Positions 43,373 to 54,001 of a stretch of DNA of 64,000 bases are shown here, piece after piece; position 1 is the first letter of the stretch; each line of letters begins with the position of its first letter. Where the stretch lies: assembly GCA_020740775.1 (NCBI GenBank), contig JAHEWK010000004.1:682001-746000 (forward strand), in the 5' to 3' direction. The translations under genes and the position numbers were made by a program. The notes below the pieces were generated by a model. It was not told the origin of the DNA and made no database searches. It saw nothing but the letters and a program-made list of their open reading frames with translations. This DNA comes from Ilyonectria destructans. Lineage: Eukaryota > Ascomycota > Sordariomycetes > Hypocreales > Nectriaceae.

Positions 43373-46300
43373 ATGGCGGACAGCCTCAAAGCGCTAGGGA
43401 GCACCCAAGCCCAGTTCAGCGCCATCCTCGAAGGCGCCGCCAAGAGCTTCTCCGACGCCTCTGGCGAGAAGCTCGTCGACTTCCTGAACCCGCCGCTCAA
43501 GTCGGTCGCGGACCTCACGCGCCAGCTGGACCTGCAGAACGGCGACTTTGGCCAGTTCCGCGCCAGGCGGCAGAAGATCTTCAGCACGCTGGCCGCGGCC
43601 CTGACGCCGGTTGAGGTCATTGGGGAAATCGTGGCCGGCGCGGCGTCCGACACCTTTTCGCCGGCAGAGGGCATCTTTGGCGCCGTAGCCTATTTGATCG
43701 GCGGTGCTCGCGATGTCTCGGCCATCTACGACGCCATTGTCGAGTTGTTTGAGCAGTTGAAGGTGAGCCATCGCCAAGAGCCCCGCGCGGGGCGGATGGA
43801 AGAATTCAGGCTAACCGGCGCAGGACTTTACGGGGAGACTTGAGGTATACGTCAAGCATGAAATGTCCGTCTCTCTACGGGAGAAACTTGTTGCAATTTT
43901 AGCCACTCTCTTCGAGGTTCTTGTGCTGGCCACCAAGGAAATCCGAAGAGGCCGAGTCAAGGCCTACTTCAAGAGCATTTTCGGCTCCGAAAGCAAGGTA
44001 CAGCCCGCTCTCGAAAAGCTCAAGGCCCTCACCGTGGGCGAAGAGAGGCAGGTAATTGCTGATACCTATGGCGGCGTGTCTCAAATCAACGTCAAGACGG
44101 ACCGCGTGGAAGCCATCGTCACTGAAGTTGACCGAAACGTCGCAACGTTGAGGAAAGAAGCCTCACTGTTGCGGGCCGAGGCACGCGAGAGGACAAATGC
44201 TGCGCACAAGGATAAACTAAAGGAAATTCTGGAGCCGTCTCCGTTCCCTGAGGATTTCTTCTCCTCATTCAACAAGTCGCGAATAGACGGGACCGGAGAC
44301 TGGATTCTCAAGGATGAGGTATTGCAGTCCTGGCTTCAGGCCGAGACGCCGTACCTCTGGGTGAGCGGCGCCGCAGGGACGGGAAAGTCGTTCCTCACTA
44401 CCCGGCTGATCGCATGGGGCTTGGAGAAGCTCTCGCATCTGGGATACTTTTACTTCCGCGACAACAACCCAGAAACGAGATCGGTCCTCCAGGCGCTTCG
44501 AGACGTGGCGTATCAACTCAGTGAAGGTGACGCCTTCTACGCCAAGCAGCTCCTCAAACTGCTTTCCAGTGGCGAAGAGATTAAGACCATCCCCAGCGCG
44601 TTCCGAAAGCTCCTCGTAGAGCCCTTCCAGGAGGACCGGCGCGAAAAGACCATCTTCATCTTCCTGGATGGCATCGACGAGGCGGATCAAAACGACATCG
44701 CCGAGCTGCTCGACCAGCTTTCCATGGACGACGACGCGTTTCAAAGGCCGTCCCACTGCAAAGTCCAGGTCGCCCTCATTGGACGGCCTCATTTAACAGA
44801 GACGGTGACGTTTACGCTCGATCGGGCGGGCCAGGGACAGGTGGTTACAACGCTGCACGTCACGCCCGCCCTCAGCGCGCACGACGTCAACTCGTTCATC
44901 ACCGAAAGCGTGCTTCACTCTCGAGTTCTCAGGGGTCTCGGCGACGAGTTTAAGTATCACATCATCGAGGCCATGGTGTCGCAGGTCGACGGCCTGTTCA
45001 TCCTCGCCAAGTTCATGCTTGCCGAGATCAGTCGGAAACGGCGTCCGCGGTCGATACTGCAAAGCCTGCAGTCGTACCCCAAGGAGATTAACGGTATGCT
45101 GAAGCAGTCGCTCAAGAGCCTCTCCGCAATGATGAAGGAGGACGATGAGGAAGCAAAGGATCTCAACGAGATGCTAAGCTGGATCGCGTGTGCAGAGGAA
45201 GTCTTGAGTCTAGAGCAACTCGAGGCCGTTCTCATCCTCAAGTTTGGCGATCCTCCGATTGGCCTTGAGGAGACGCTGCGAGGCCCGTATGCGTGCTTCT
45301 TTGAACTCGAACGAGAGGACGGGTTGACCACGGACGACTTGGTAAGGGAACACGAGAGAAAGCACCGCCTGAACCAGGATGGCTCCGGAAGACGATCCAG
45401 TTCGGCCAGACGACCGAGTTCAACCGGCAGCCCCGGGCGCCCAAGCATCTTTACCAGTTCCGATGGGCAGATTGATTTCGACCTCATCGATTCGGCCAGA
45501 CGCCCAAGTTCCAGCTCAGCAAGGCGCCCAAGTTCGACTGGTAGCGGAGGGCGGCCAAACTTGGCCAGTCCTGATGGAACGCTCGATCTCCTTAAAAATC
45601 TGAATCTAGGACGGAATCGCAGCCCCGTGTCGCAGTTGTCGCCAAATGGGAGCCCAGGCCGAAGCCCAGCTCGACATTACAGCCCAGGTCGCAGCCCAGG
45701 TCGCAGCCCAGTCCGACATTACAGCCCAATCTCAACCCCCGACCTCGTCGACCCCATGAACGAGATGGAGTTCCGATCTAACAAGTCGACCACATACGTC
45801 TCCTTCTTCCACACGTCAGTAAAGGAGTTCTTCAGCAAGGAAAACTCCACAACCAAGTCGGAGGGCGACACGCCGACAATCGGGTTCGACCCCACCACGG
45901 CGCGAGTTCACATCTTGAAGATCTGTCTGTCGATTTTCACAGACAGGGTCTGGTTCGACAAGTTCGACCTCGGCGACGGATGGCAGCCTATCAGGGACTA
46001 CGCTGCGTGGTACTGGCAGGAGCATGTTGCGGCCATTGACCCGGCCACGGTCCCCGTCGCAGACAAGCGCAGCATTGGACAGCAGATACACAAGATGCTC
46101 ACCGACGACGACGTTATTCTGGCCTGGAGCATCTTGTACGAGAAGAACAACGAAGGACTGGAGGTTCTCACCGACCGCAACATCGAGGGTCTTCGGAAGT
46201 GGATGAGCAATCCGGACGTCCTGTCCAGCCTCGCCCCAGAAGCCAGAGACTGGGCAACCAAGGGTGTATCCGAGTCGCCCGGCATCTTCAAACCGATCGG

Positions 46301-48038
46301 TGACCTCTATGCCAGAGCATGGCTCTCGGACAAGTTTAACAGTTACACCCCGACTCAGTTCTGTTTCAAGATTGTCCACGCCGTCGCCTATATGCAGGAG
46401 GGCTACTCGTGGTCGCACACCAACGCCCACTGGGCGGACGTTCCTATCATGCAAAGAATCGTCAAGGCCGAGAAATGGGCCAATATAGAGGAGACGGCGC
46501 ACTACCACCGACGGCTGGGCAGCACCTATCTTGTCAACGGAATGCACAGCCAGGCTCTTTCACATTACGATGAGGCTCTGGCGCTCGACCACAACAGCGT
46601 CGAGACCGTCGGCCGCATCGCATACTGCCTCTCCAAAGACGGGCGTTTCCCAGAATCACTCGAGCAGGCGCTCAAGTGCGAGGCAATAGAACTAGCGAGC
46701 ATTGCAGGAGGAAAACTCGACGCCCAAACTCTCAAGAGCACCAAGTGGCGTCTGTACAAGGACCACATCCTGATTGCCAACTGCTACAGCGAAATGGGAG
46801 AGTCGGAAAACGCCCTGGCGTACTTCAAAAAGGCCGTCAGGAGCTCCAAGGATGCCGCCCTCGGCCCGGTGGAGACGTTCGACTCTGAAGTTGGCTACTT
46901 GGAGCTGTTGGCCGTTGAGAACCGCCACGCAGACGTGATGAAGTTCCTCCATGATGAGTCCAGCGATGTCACCAATGCCGGGAGCGAACGAACGCGGTTG
47001 GTCGACATTCTCTTGGAAGAGCACAACAAGCCCCTGGTTATCGACTGGATCCCAAGGGCGGCGAGCAAAGCGAATGACGCCGCATTCCTGATTGATCAGC
47101 TCGAGTTCTCCATCGACCTCGCTCACGACATCCGAGATCCCCTCAAGGCCATGTATCTCCGGCACTCCCTCGGAACAACGTACGCATACAGCCGCGACGT
47201 CAAAGCGGCTATCCAGCTCTTCGAGGAGGTGTCCTTCATCGAGTATCGGCCGCGGGGCAACGTCCCCACACGACAAGCATATGCCTTGGCCTTTCAGAAA
47301 CTGGCTTCCCTGTACAAGGAAGAGGTTCTGCACGCCGGACTCAAGACGCCCGAGGCCGACGTATGGATCAAGAAACTCGAGAGGGTGCAGATCCAGCAGA
47401 GCAAGCACCAGAACCAGGATATGCCGCTGAACATGGTTGGGTCTGATATCAACGTTGCGGCAATCTACCTTGGCCTCTTCTATCGCCTCCTGGGGAGAAA
47501 GGAGGAGGCGGATCCTTTGTTGAGGAAGCTCATCATCGACAGCCTGGAGATTCTCTCCGACGACGATGCTCAGAACGACGAGTATGCACTTGACAACCTC
47601 CTCTCTCTGCTGATCGCAGCCGACGACATCGACAACGCCCGCGCTCTAAGCCAATCCATGCGCAAGCTTGACCCTCAGTTGCTCACATGTTCGCCCACCG
47701 ACTCCCCCGTGCTCCAGCGCATAGAACCAAAGCTACCAGAGATCCAATCGGTGCAACACAGCTGCGCGCAATGCCTCGACTACATCTCCCCGTCGGAGGA
47801 GTACAGCATGTGCGAGTACTGCATGGAGAGCTACTGCAAGCGGTGCCTGGAGATAATCAAGCAGGACGGGAACAAGACGAGCGACCACCGGACGGATCTG
47901 ATCTGCCGCAGCGACCATGTGTGGTTCCCGGTGCCGCCGCTGACACGGGTGTTGCATCGTGGAGAGATTCTGCTTGTCGACGGTGGTGTTGCGAGCTTTA
48001 CGGAGTGGAAGGGTACACTGCAAAAGAGATGGAGTTGA
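43373..48038 (+). CDS. NLR-like STAND NTPase: Goodbye-like domain, NACHT, Ser/Arg/Pro repeats, TPR, Cys-rich C-terminus
   Basis: A 1,534-residue protein in two exons, 43373-43762 and 43824-48038. Residues 1-145 resemble the fungal STAND N-terminal Goodbye domain: FRARRQKIFSTLAAALTPVE, FSPAEGIFGAVAYLIGGARD, then DFTGRLEVYV after the intron. A helical linker leads to the NTPase: Walker A GAAGTGKS at about 312-319, Walker B IFIFLDGIDEAD at about 407-418, sensor-like ALIGRPHLTETV. After a winged-helix-like part is an insert at about 640-770 full of SARRPSS, GSPGRP and GRSPGRSP repeats. Next comes a TPR-type solenoid (RLGSTYLVNGMHSQALSHYD, ANCYSEMGESENALAYFKKA). The end has a zinc-finger-like Cys/His cluster (CAQC...CEYCMESYCKRC) near 1443-1470. 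Fungal STAND proteins act in non-self recognition and programmed death by oligomerising on ligand binding. The effector outcome is unknown here. Confidence 0.88.
45370..45740 (+). repeat. coding minisatellite-like repeats in STAND gene
   Basis: In-frame imperfect repeats. The first part repeats a block containing TCGGCCAGACG(A/C)CC(G/A)AGTTC and GGCAGCCC/GGTAGC at about 45397, 45490 and 45517. The second (45650-45735) repeats the 12-base unit GGTCGCAGCCCA and CGACATTACAGCCCA. All lengths stay in multiples of three, so the frame is kept. Confidence 0.75.
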
Positions 48039-48371
48039 TGAATGTAAATAAAGACGATATAAAGGGCAAATGAAGTCATGATAAGATGAGAGGCGCTGTA
48101 ATCGATGAGCTGTAACAGCAGGGCACTGTCGGAATCAGGGCACCTGCACTATAATCACGCCCTGCAGGTACCAAATAGCAGCTGATGCACTGAAGCGAGG
48201 GGCAGCCACTGCTAAGCCCTGTACGGCCACCCGCACTCCAGCGACATCGGCACCTAATCAACCTGTGCGGCCAGTCAACCGCATCTGTTCGGTGACGAAA
48301 TAATATCATTCCCGTCCCCCACGTTTTCCACCCAAAAAGTCACCCAGCTCCAAACACTCTCCACTCCAACC
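48039..48371. other. intergenic: end of STAND gene and carrier promoter
   Basis: About 0.33 kb with no gene. It must hold the terminator of the STAND gene and the promoter of the carrier. Confidence 0.5.
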
Positions 48372-49548
48372 ATGGCAACGGCTTCCGCTCCCCAGGGCTC
48401 GGCGCCGCCCGAGAAGAAGCAGACGCCCAGCGCGATGCGGTCGGTCATCGCCGGCTCGACCGCCGGTGCTGTCGAAATCGGTAGGCCCCGTTTGCTACCT
48501 CGGGAATCGGCTCGTTGACTGACTTGAACTCTGTAGCCATCACATATCCCGCCGAATGTACGTCGCAACGAACCCACCTCCCCCACCGAACCGGTCGACT
48601 TCGAAAGATAGAGGACCTCGCAGGTTATGGTATACACGCAGGAACTGATTGGGCACTCTAGTCGCAAAGACCAGGTCGCAGTTGAACCGGCGGCTGGCAG
48701 CGGGCGAGAAGTTGCCATGGCCGCCGTTCGGCAAGCAGTGGTACGCCGGCTGCACCACGCTGATCATTGGCAACTCGGCCAAGGCTGGTATTCGTATGTC
48801 GGACCTCGTCCGTTGAGGTTGAGCCGGAGGTGGGCTGACAGGGTGTAGGATTCGTCGCCTTTGATCAGTACAAGCGAATGCTGGCCGACGCCGACGGCAA
48901 GCTCACCGGACCCCGGACCGTCCTCGCCGGCTTCGGTGCCGGAGTCACCGAGTCACTACTCGCCGTAACGCCGACGGAGAGCATCAAGACGACTCTGTGA
49001 GCGCCCCCGTGATGGGTTGCTTGTCACACGACTAACACGCACCTAGGATCGACGACCGCAAGTTGCCCAAGCCCCGACTCCGCGGCTTCCTCCACGCCGT
49101 GCCCATCATCGCTCGCGAGCGCGGCCTCCGCGGCTTCTTCCAGGGCTTCGTACCGACGACAGCGCGCCAGGCGGCCAACAGTGCGACGCGCTTCGGCTCA
49201 TACACCTTCTTCAAGCAGCTGGCCGAGTCGTACACGGCACCCGGCGAGAAGCTCGGCGCCGTGGGCACGTTTGCCATCGGCGGGCTGGCGGGCATCATCA
49301 CCGTCTACGTGACGCAGCCGCTGGACACGATCAAGACGCGCATGCAGAGCATCGAGGCGCGCAGCATGTACGGCAGCACGTTTAAGTGCGCGTCCATGAT
49401 CTTCAAGCAGGAGGGCGTGCTGACGTTTTGGAGCGGCGCGCTGCCGCGGCTGGCGAGGCTGGTGCTGAGCGGAGGCATCGTCTTTACCATGTACGAGAAG
49501 AGCATGGAGGTGTTCGACCAGCTGGATCCCGAGAAGAAGTACATCTAG
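48372..49548 (+). CDS. mitochondrial tricarboxylate/citrate carrier
   Basis: Member of the mitochondrial carrier family, 303 residues in five exons: 48372-48480, 48537-48557 (21 bases), 48662-48793, 48849-48996 and 49047-49548. All three PxD/ExxK signature loops are kept: YPAEFAKTRSQ, TPTESIKTTL and QPLDTIKTRMQ, marking three repeats of two helices each. KTRSQLNRR in the first repeat and GKQWYAGCTTLIIGNSAKAG match citrate/tricarboxylate carriers (yeast Ctp1 and mammalian SLC25A1), which exchange citrate for malate across the inner membrane and so supply acetyl-CoA to the cytosol. The tiny second exon is easy to miss, but the first signature depends on it. Confidence 0.93.
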
Positions 49549-49851
49549 GGCGGATACACCGGGTGGATTGCGGCTAGACAGGGGCGTTGTGGACTGGAAA
49601 ACGCAGAGATGATTATGTCGTGGAGCAATACAGGTGCAAAAATCGCTTTGATACAGCTAATATACAATGCGTATATATACAAATAGATCGAGACGTCGTA
49701 TCATGGGTATCCGTTGCGCGCCGGCAAACCATGCCTTGTCTCCTCGTGACGTCCTCGTTTATAGTTGTGCCCTGACATCTTGTGCCCTAGGCGTCCTTTT
49801 ATGTCGTTTTTGCGTCCGTGTCGCTGTCGTGTGATGGTTCATTCGTTGATA
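49549..49851. other. convergent 3' region, no gene
   Basis: About 0.3 kb between two convergent genes. Likely holds both transcript ends. Confidence 0.5.
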
Positions 49852-50311
49852 TTACTGGAATCTGATCATGCCGGTGAGTCTCTTGCCCAACCGCTCAAGC
49901 CACGACCGGTTGGGAGCCTCGTCAATCTCCCGAACCAGGTCCTCAAAGTACGTAGGCTGGCTCTTGGGCTCAAGCATAGGACCTTTGAGCTCAAACTATG
50001 CCATCGTTAGCAACCCGCCCTTCCCGTTGTCGACAACGCCAGCACTAACCCGATCGCTGTACCGGTTCTGCGCGAGGAACCGCAGCGCCTTGGCCTTGGA
50101 CAGCTCCTCGGCCTCCATCGAGGGCGTGTAGTTCTGGTATCGTTCGGCGACGGCCTTGGCCAGGACGTCCTGGAGCTGGTGGTCCGGACGAAGGGCCTGC
50201 TGGGGCCATCGGGCGAAGACCTCCTGGTAGATTTTGTACTGGAAGAGTTAGCCGGTAGGAACTTCGGTGGCGCAGGCGCGATTGGGGTCGTACCGATGCC
50301 GAGCGCGACAT
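49852..50311 (-). CDS. Cbp6/UQCC2-like complex III assembly factor
   Basis: A 116-residue mitochondrial protein in three exons: 50311-50294 (18 bases), 50238-50050 and 49995-49852. Every join keeps frame. The sequence after the short MSRSAS start is YKIYQEVFARWPQQALRPDH, then AERYQNYTPSMEAEELSKAK, ALRFLAQNRYSDRF and PTYFEDLVREIDEAPNRSWL. This matches the fungal counterpart of UQCC2/Cbp6, a small helical factor that binds newly made cytochrome b, with Cbp3, at the mitochondrial ribosome. No strong cleavable presequence is seen. The reading-frame picture is misleading because the first exon has six codons; the opposite and shifted frames that look longer are shadows. Confidence 0.85.
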
Positions 50312-51171
50312 GGTGAATTGAGGACAAGGGTCGTGGGCGGGTGGATTGCGCTGTCGGAGGGATATCGACGACGTCAACCAGCAGCCAGTGAAGAAATTCC
50401 CAAGAACAGTGCATCTATGACAGTGCGCTTCGCTGTTGTGACTGTTTAAAGGTGGCAGCTGATTGGCCCCGATCTCCGCCGTGGTAAATTTATGCCTTAG
50501 GCCAAGACCGGTCTGGACCCTTGATAAATCGATTGCCTCATCACCCGGCGGGCAGTGCTGCGGAGATGTGGAGCCAATCCGATGCCTCCAGAGTCGCAAT
50601 ACGTAAGTCCAAGCCCGAGGACGCCCAGAAAGGAAGCCCAGACGGAAGCCGGAACCACGGACAGGGTACGTACTCCTCCGCAATGGCAGCGTTCCTCCGT
50701 CGCTCCGCGTATGGCCAACCCTGTCCCCTACAACCCCAGCGCTTATCCCCTAACGCCCGCTGCAACAGCCCCTAGAACCGCCCGAGGACCGCCTGTGACA
50801 GGCTGCCGCCTGACTAAGGCTGCCGCTTCCCGTCCCTCTCTAATCAATGCATCCGTCTCCGACGTTCCCTCGAATTCTGTCTCCTTGTTCGCCACCGCGG
50901 GTCTGCATTGAACCTGAGCTCCTTGTCTTCTTCTTTGTTGCTTATTTCTCCTGGCTGAACGCAGTCGAGTTTGTTGCTTTGCTCTGCGCCCTACATCCCT
51001 ACGGCTTGTCTGTCCGCAACGTCTAGCATTGCCCTGTGCTGTGTGATTACCGAGTAGTCACGAGGCCAATCTCGGAGGCAGCCCGACACCACTGGCCACT
51101 GCCGACACCGCCAACCCATCTCCCTCCCGCATCCCCATCGTCGGCTCATCGTCGACTCCATCTAATCCATC
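50312..51171. promoter_or_regulatory. divergent promoter region, 0.86 kb
   Basis: This lies between the starts of the assembly factor and the Bsd2-like gene. A long CT-rich run (50900-51170) is the likely leader of the Bsd2-like gene. Open frames in it do not match known proteins. Confidence 0.5.
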
Positions 51172-52276
51172 ATGGCTGGCGGATACGAACGAGTACGTGT
51201 GCGCGCATCGCACTTTGGCGACGTCTTTGGGGGTCTCTATTCTAACAATTCGCAGGTCAACGCTCAGGACGACGACGCCAACAGCGCTGTCGACGCTCGA
51301 AGCCTGCGTCCCATCCCCAACTCGCCTCCTCCCTCCTTCCACTCCCGCGCCTCTTCGACCTCACGCCAGCGCAGCGTCGACCCCGACCTGGCCGACGCAT
51401 TCGACGACGATGACGACAGCGACGACGAAATCGACGACCGCCGCCGCCTGGTGCGCCAGAACTCGACCCCAGATACCTCGTCATCCGAGAACGTGAGCAC
51501 CTGGGAACCACCATCTCAGCCTCCACCCCGGCCGGCCCCTACGTCGTCCGGATCACGGCCCAGAGTCGTCGGCGGCGGCGTTGGCTCCGACGGAGTGTTT
51601 GCCAACCTTTCCGCGCGACCCGAGCGGGGAGATCCCGAGAAGGAAAAGGACGAACTACCTCCTGTATGTCGCCTGTAGACCCGATTGTGCGCCTCTCCGC
51701 TAACCTCTGTAGTCCTACGAGCAAGCAGCCGCTGATGCTGCTCCTCCATACTGGGAAACAACGATCCTTGCCCCGGGCATGGGCGGCGGCGACGAAGTCT
51801 ATGTCGACGGCATGCCCGTTGGGTCCTTCTTCTCCTTTGTCTGGAACGGCATGATCTCGACGGCCTTCCAACTCGTCGGCTTCCTCCTCACCTATCTCCT
51901 ACACTCGACCCACGCCTCCAAGAACGGATCCCGCGCCGGTCTCGGCATCACCCTTATCCAATTCGGCTTCACCATGAAGGGCGCCTCCGAAGACGAACCA
52001 CCCACGATGAACGGCCCCGACGGATATGCCGCACCCCCCGATCCTAACTCGCACGAATTTAAGCAGGGCGACGTCACGGATGGTGAATGGGGCAGCGTCA
52101 GCGGTGCCGAGTGGCTTGGATATGTGCTCATGGTTGTCGGATGGTTCCTCCTGATCAAGAGCGTGGCCGAGTTCCTACGGGTACGTCGCCACGAGCAGTT
52201 GGTTCTCCAGAGCCCTGACCGAGGGCTGGGCGTTGCCGTTATTGCCGAGGGTGAGACCACGGAGCGCGTGGTTTAA
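51172..52276 (+). CDS. Bsd2/Ndfip-like PPxY membrane adaptor
   Basis: A 330-residue protein in three exons: 51172-51192 (MAGGYER), 51256-51663 and 51713-52276. The first intron was chosen because it joins MAGGYER to VNAQDDDAN, the typical family start. The N-terminal half is disordered, acidic and Ser/Pro-rich. The second join makes LPPSYEQAAADAAPPYW, containing the PPxY motif that binds WW domains of the Rsp5/NEDD4 ubiquitin ligase. Three hydrophobic stretches follow (FFSFVWNGMISTAFQLVGFL, the segment near GLGITLIQFGF, and WLGYVLMVVGWFLLIKSVAE). Yeast Bsd2 sits in ER/Golgi/endosome membranes and brings metal transporters and misfolded membrane proteins to the vacuole; this is the likely role. 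Confidence 0.9.
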
Positions 52277-53176
52277 CCGGATTTGAAGTATAATGCGATA
52301 CCAACATGGTTTACCGTTACTGTACATTATTACATCTTTGCCGAGACACTACGTTGCACTCATGGGCGTTTTGGAGGTTTCTGGGTTGGATGGAAGGGCT
52401 GGATTTCTGGGTTTTTCTACTATACATGTCAGTCGCACGTCCTGTCTCGCCGAGATGGATTCACAGTCAAACGACGAAAGATTTCCTTACAAATCGTATT
52501 ATTAAACACCTGTTCACGCATAGATGTGGCAGTTATTTGCCGTAATTTACTGGTGCATGTTCCAGACTCGACCGTGACTATCTAGATCAGGAGCAGTCAA
52601 GTGACTAGTTCCCGTGCTCAATGTCTCGTCCTACAGCCTCTGCGGACTCTGAAGAGCAAATACAATTATTGTACGACGGGCCGTGATACCTCCGTACTCG
52701 CATCTAATATTGCATCGTACTTCGTACATCATTAGATCTAGTGCTTGTGTGGGGTTACCGACGGCCCGAATCCGCTGATCGGTGGCGGCCCCGCTTGAGC
52801 TCCGCCGTCAAGTCAACGTCAACTCGGGATCATCGGTCGTCATATATCGCAATCATACATACTATAACCACAACAACACAGCGAGAGTAGCATATAGTTC
52901 TAGTCTCATAGCTTTGTTGTCCTTGCCCTGAATAACGCCATTACTCTCCGGTTGGTCCTTCCGCAAAGTATTGAGCGGCGATAGAGTTCTGTCGCCATCA
53001 CCCCGCATTCCACAGCAGATCGTTCCCCGGATCATCAATCTTGAGGCTTGCTCAACCTGGCGCCAACAACCAGAGGTTTTAGTGTGTGTCGTCTTCCCCT
53101 GGACATATTCTTTAGACCTCGACCAGGTCGATCTATCCTCTCACAAACCAGGGCCCGGTTTCGATCCCACTTCACC
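52277..53176. other. 0.9 kb intergenic, no gene seen
   Basis: Transcript end of the Bsd2-like gene and promoter of the methyltransferase. Contains GTACTTCGTAC near 52719 and similar short TAC/GTA motifs. No gene or RNA seen. Confidence 0.45.
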
Positions 53177-54001
53177 ATGGCGTGGACATGCTCGGGCGCC
53201 ACCAATACGGCGCTCATCGAGAACATGTGGAAGAATGGGCTGATTACAGATTCCCGGATCAAAGAAGCCTTCCTCAAGGTATTCCATCACCTTCTCACTT
53301 CAACATCCAGGGCTAACAAGCCACCAGGTCGACCGCGCCAACTACTCGCCCTCGATGCCCTATGAAGACTCCCCCCAGCCCATCGGCCACAACGCCACCA
53401 TCTCGGCGCCGCACATGCACGCAGCCGCCATCGAGCACATGCTCTCATACATCCTCCCCTCCAGCGCGTCGCCCGCACCGCGCGTCCTCGACGTTGGGTC
53501 CGGCTCCGGGTACCTGACGCACGTGCTGGCCGAGCTGGTTGGCGAGAGGGGCCTCGTGGTTGGGCTGGAGCACATCGAGGAGCTCAAGGTGCTGGGTGAG
53601 GTCAATATGGGCAAGAGTAGTGAGGGGAGGCGGTTGATTGAGAGTGGCAAAGTGCGGTTTCGGTTGGGTGATGGGCGGAAGGGATGGGGTGAGGCGCCGA
53701 GGGAGGGAGAGGAGAGCCAGGGCACAGGATGGGATGTCATCCACGTCGGCGCATCGGCAGTGGAGATTCATCCCCAGCTGCTCGACCAAATGAAGTCTCC
53801 CGGGTGGTAAGTCACATCACAACCAACAAACGACACACACTGACTCGACGTTACAGCATGTTTATCCCCGTGGATGACGACGATTCCGGCTACGGCCAGC
53901 ACGTCTGGCGGATCGAGAAGGATGGGAACGGGGAGATTACCAGGAAGAGACTGTTTGGTGTGCGCTACGTTCCCTTGACGGATGCGCCGAGGAGGAGATA
54001 G
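53177..54001 (+). CDS. protein-L-isoaspartate O-methyltransferase
   Basis: A 241-residue SAM-dependent repair enzyme in three exons: 53177-53278, 53328-53806 and 53857-54001. It methylates isoaspartyl residues that form in ageing proteins. The N-terminus [17 protein letters not shown] fits the PCMT family. The substrate strip is [20 protein letters not shown], then the [11 protein letters not shown] helix. SAM motif I is [20 protein letters not shown]. The third exon gives CMFIPVDDD and [20 protein letters not shown], the late strands of the fold. Length agrees with PIMT proteins of about 225-240 residues. It is a housekeeping enzyme of the cytosol. Confidence 0.93.

Noticed and set aside
44265..47408. 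Minus-strand frames of 175-243 codons
   Set aside because: Shadows of the GC-rich STAND exon on the opposite strand.
50045..50683. 212-codon minus-strand frame
   Set aside because: It overlaps the assembly-factor exons in the wrong frame; the correct splice gives a recognised 116-residue protein.
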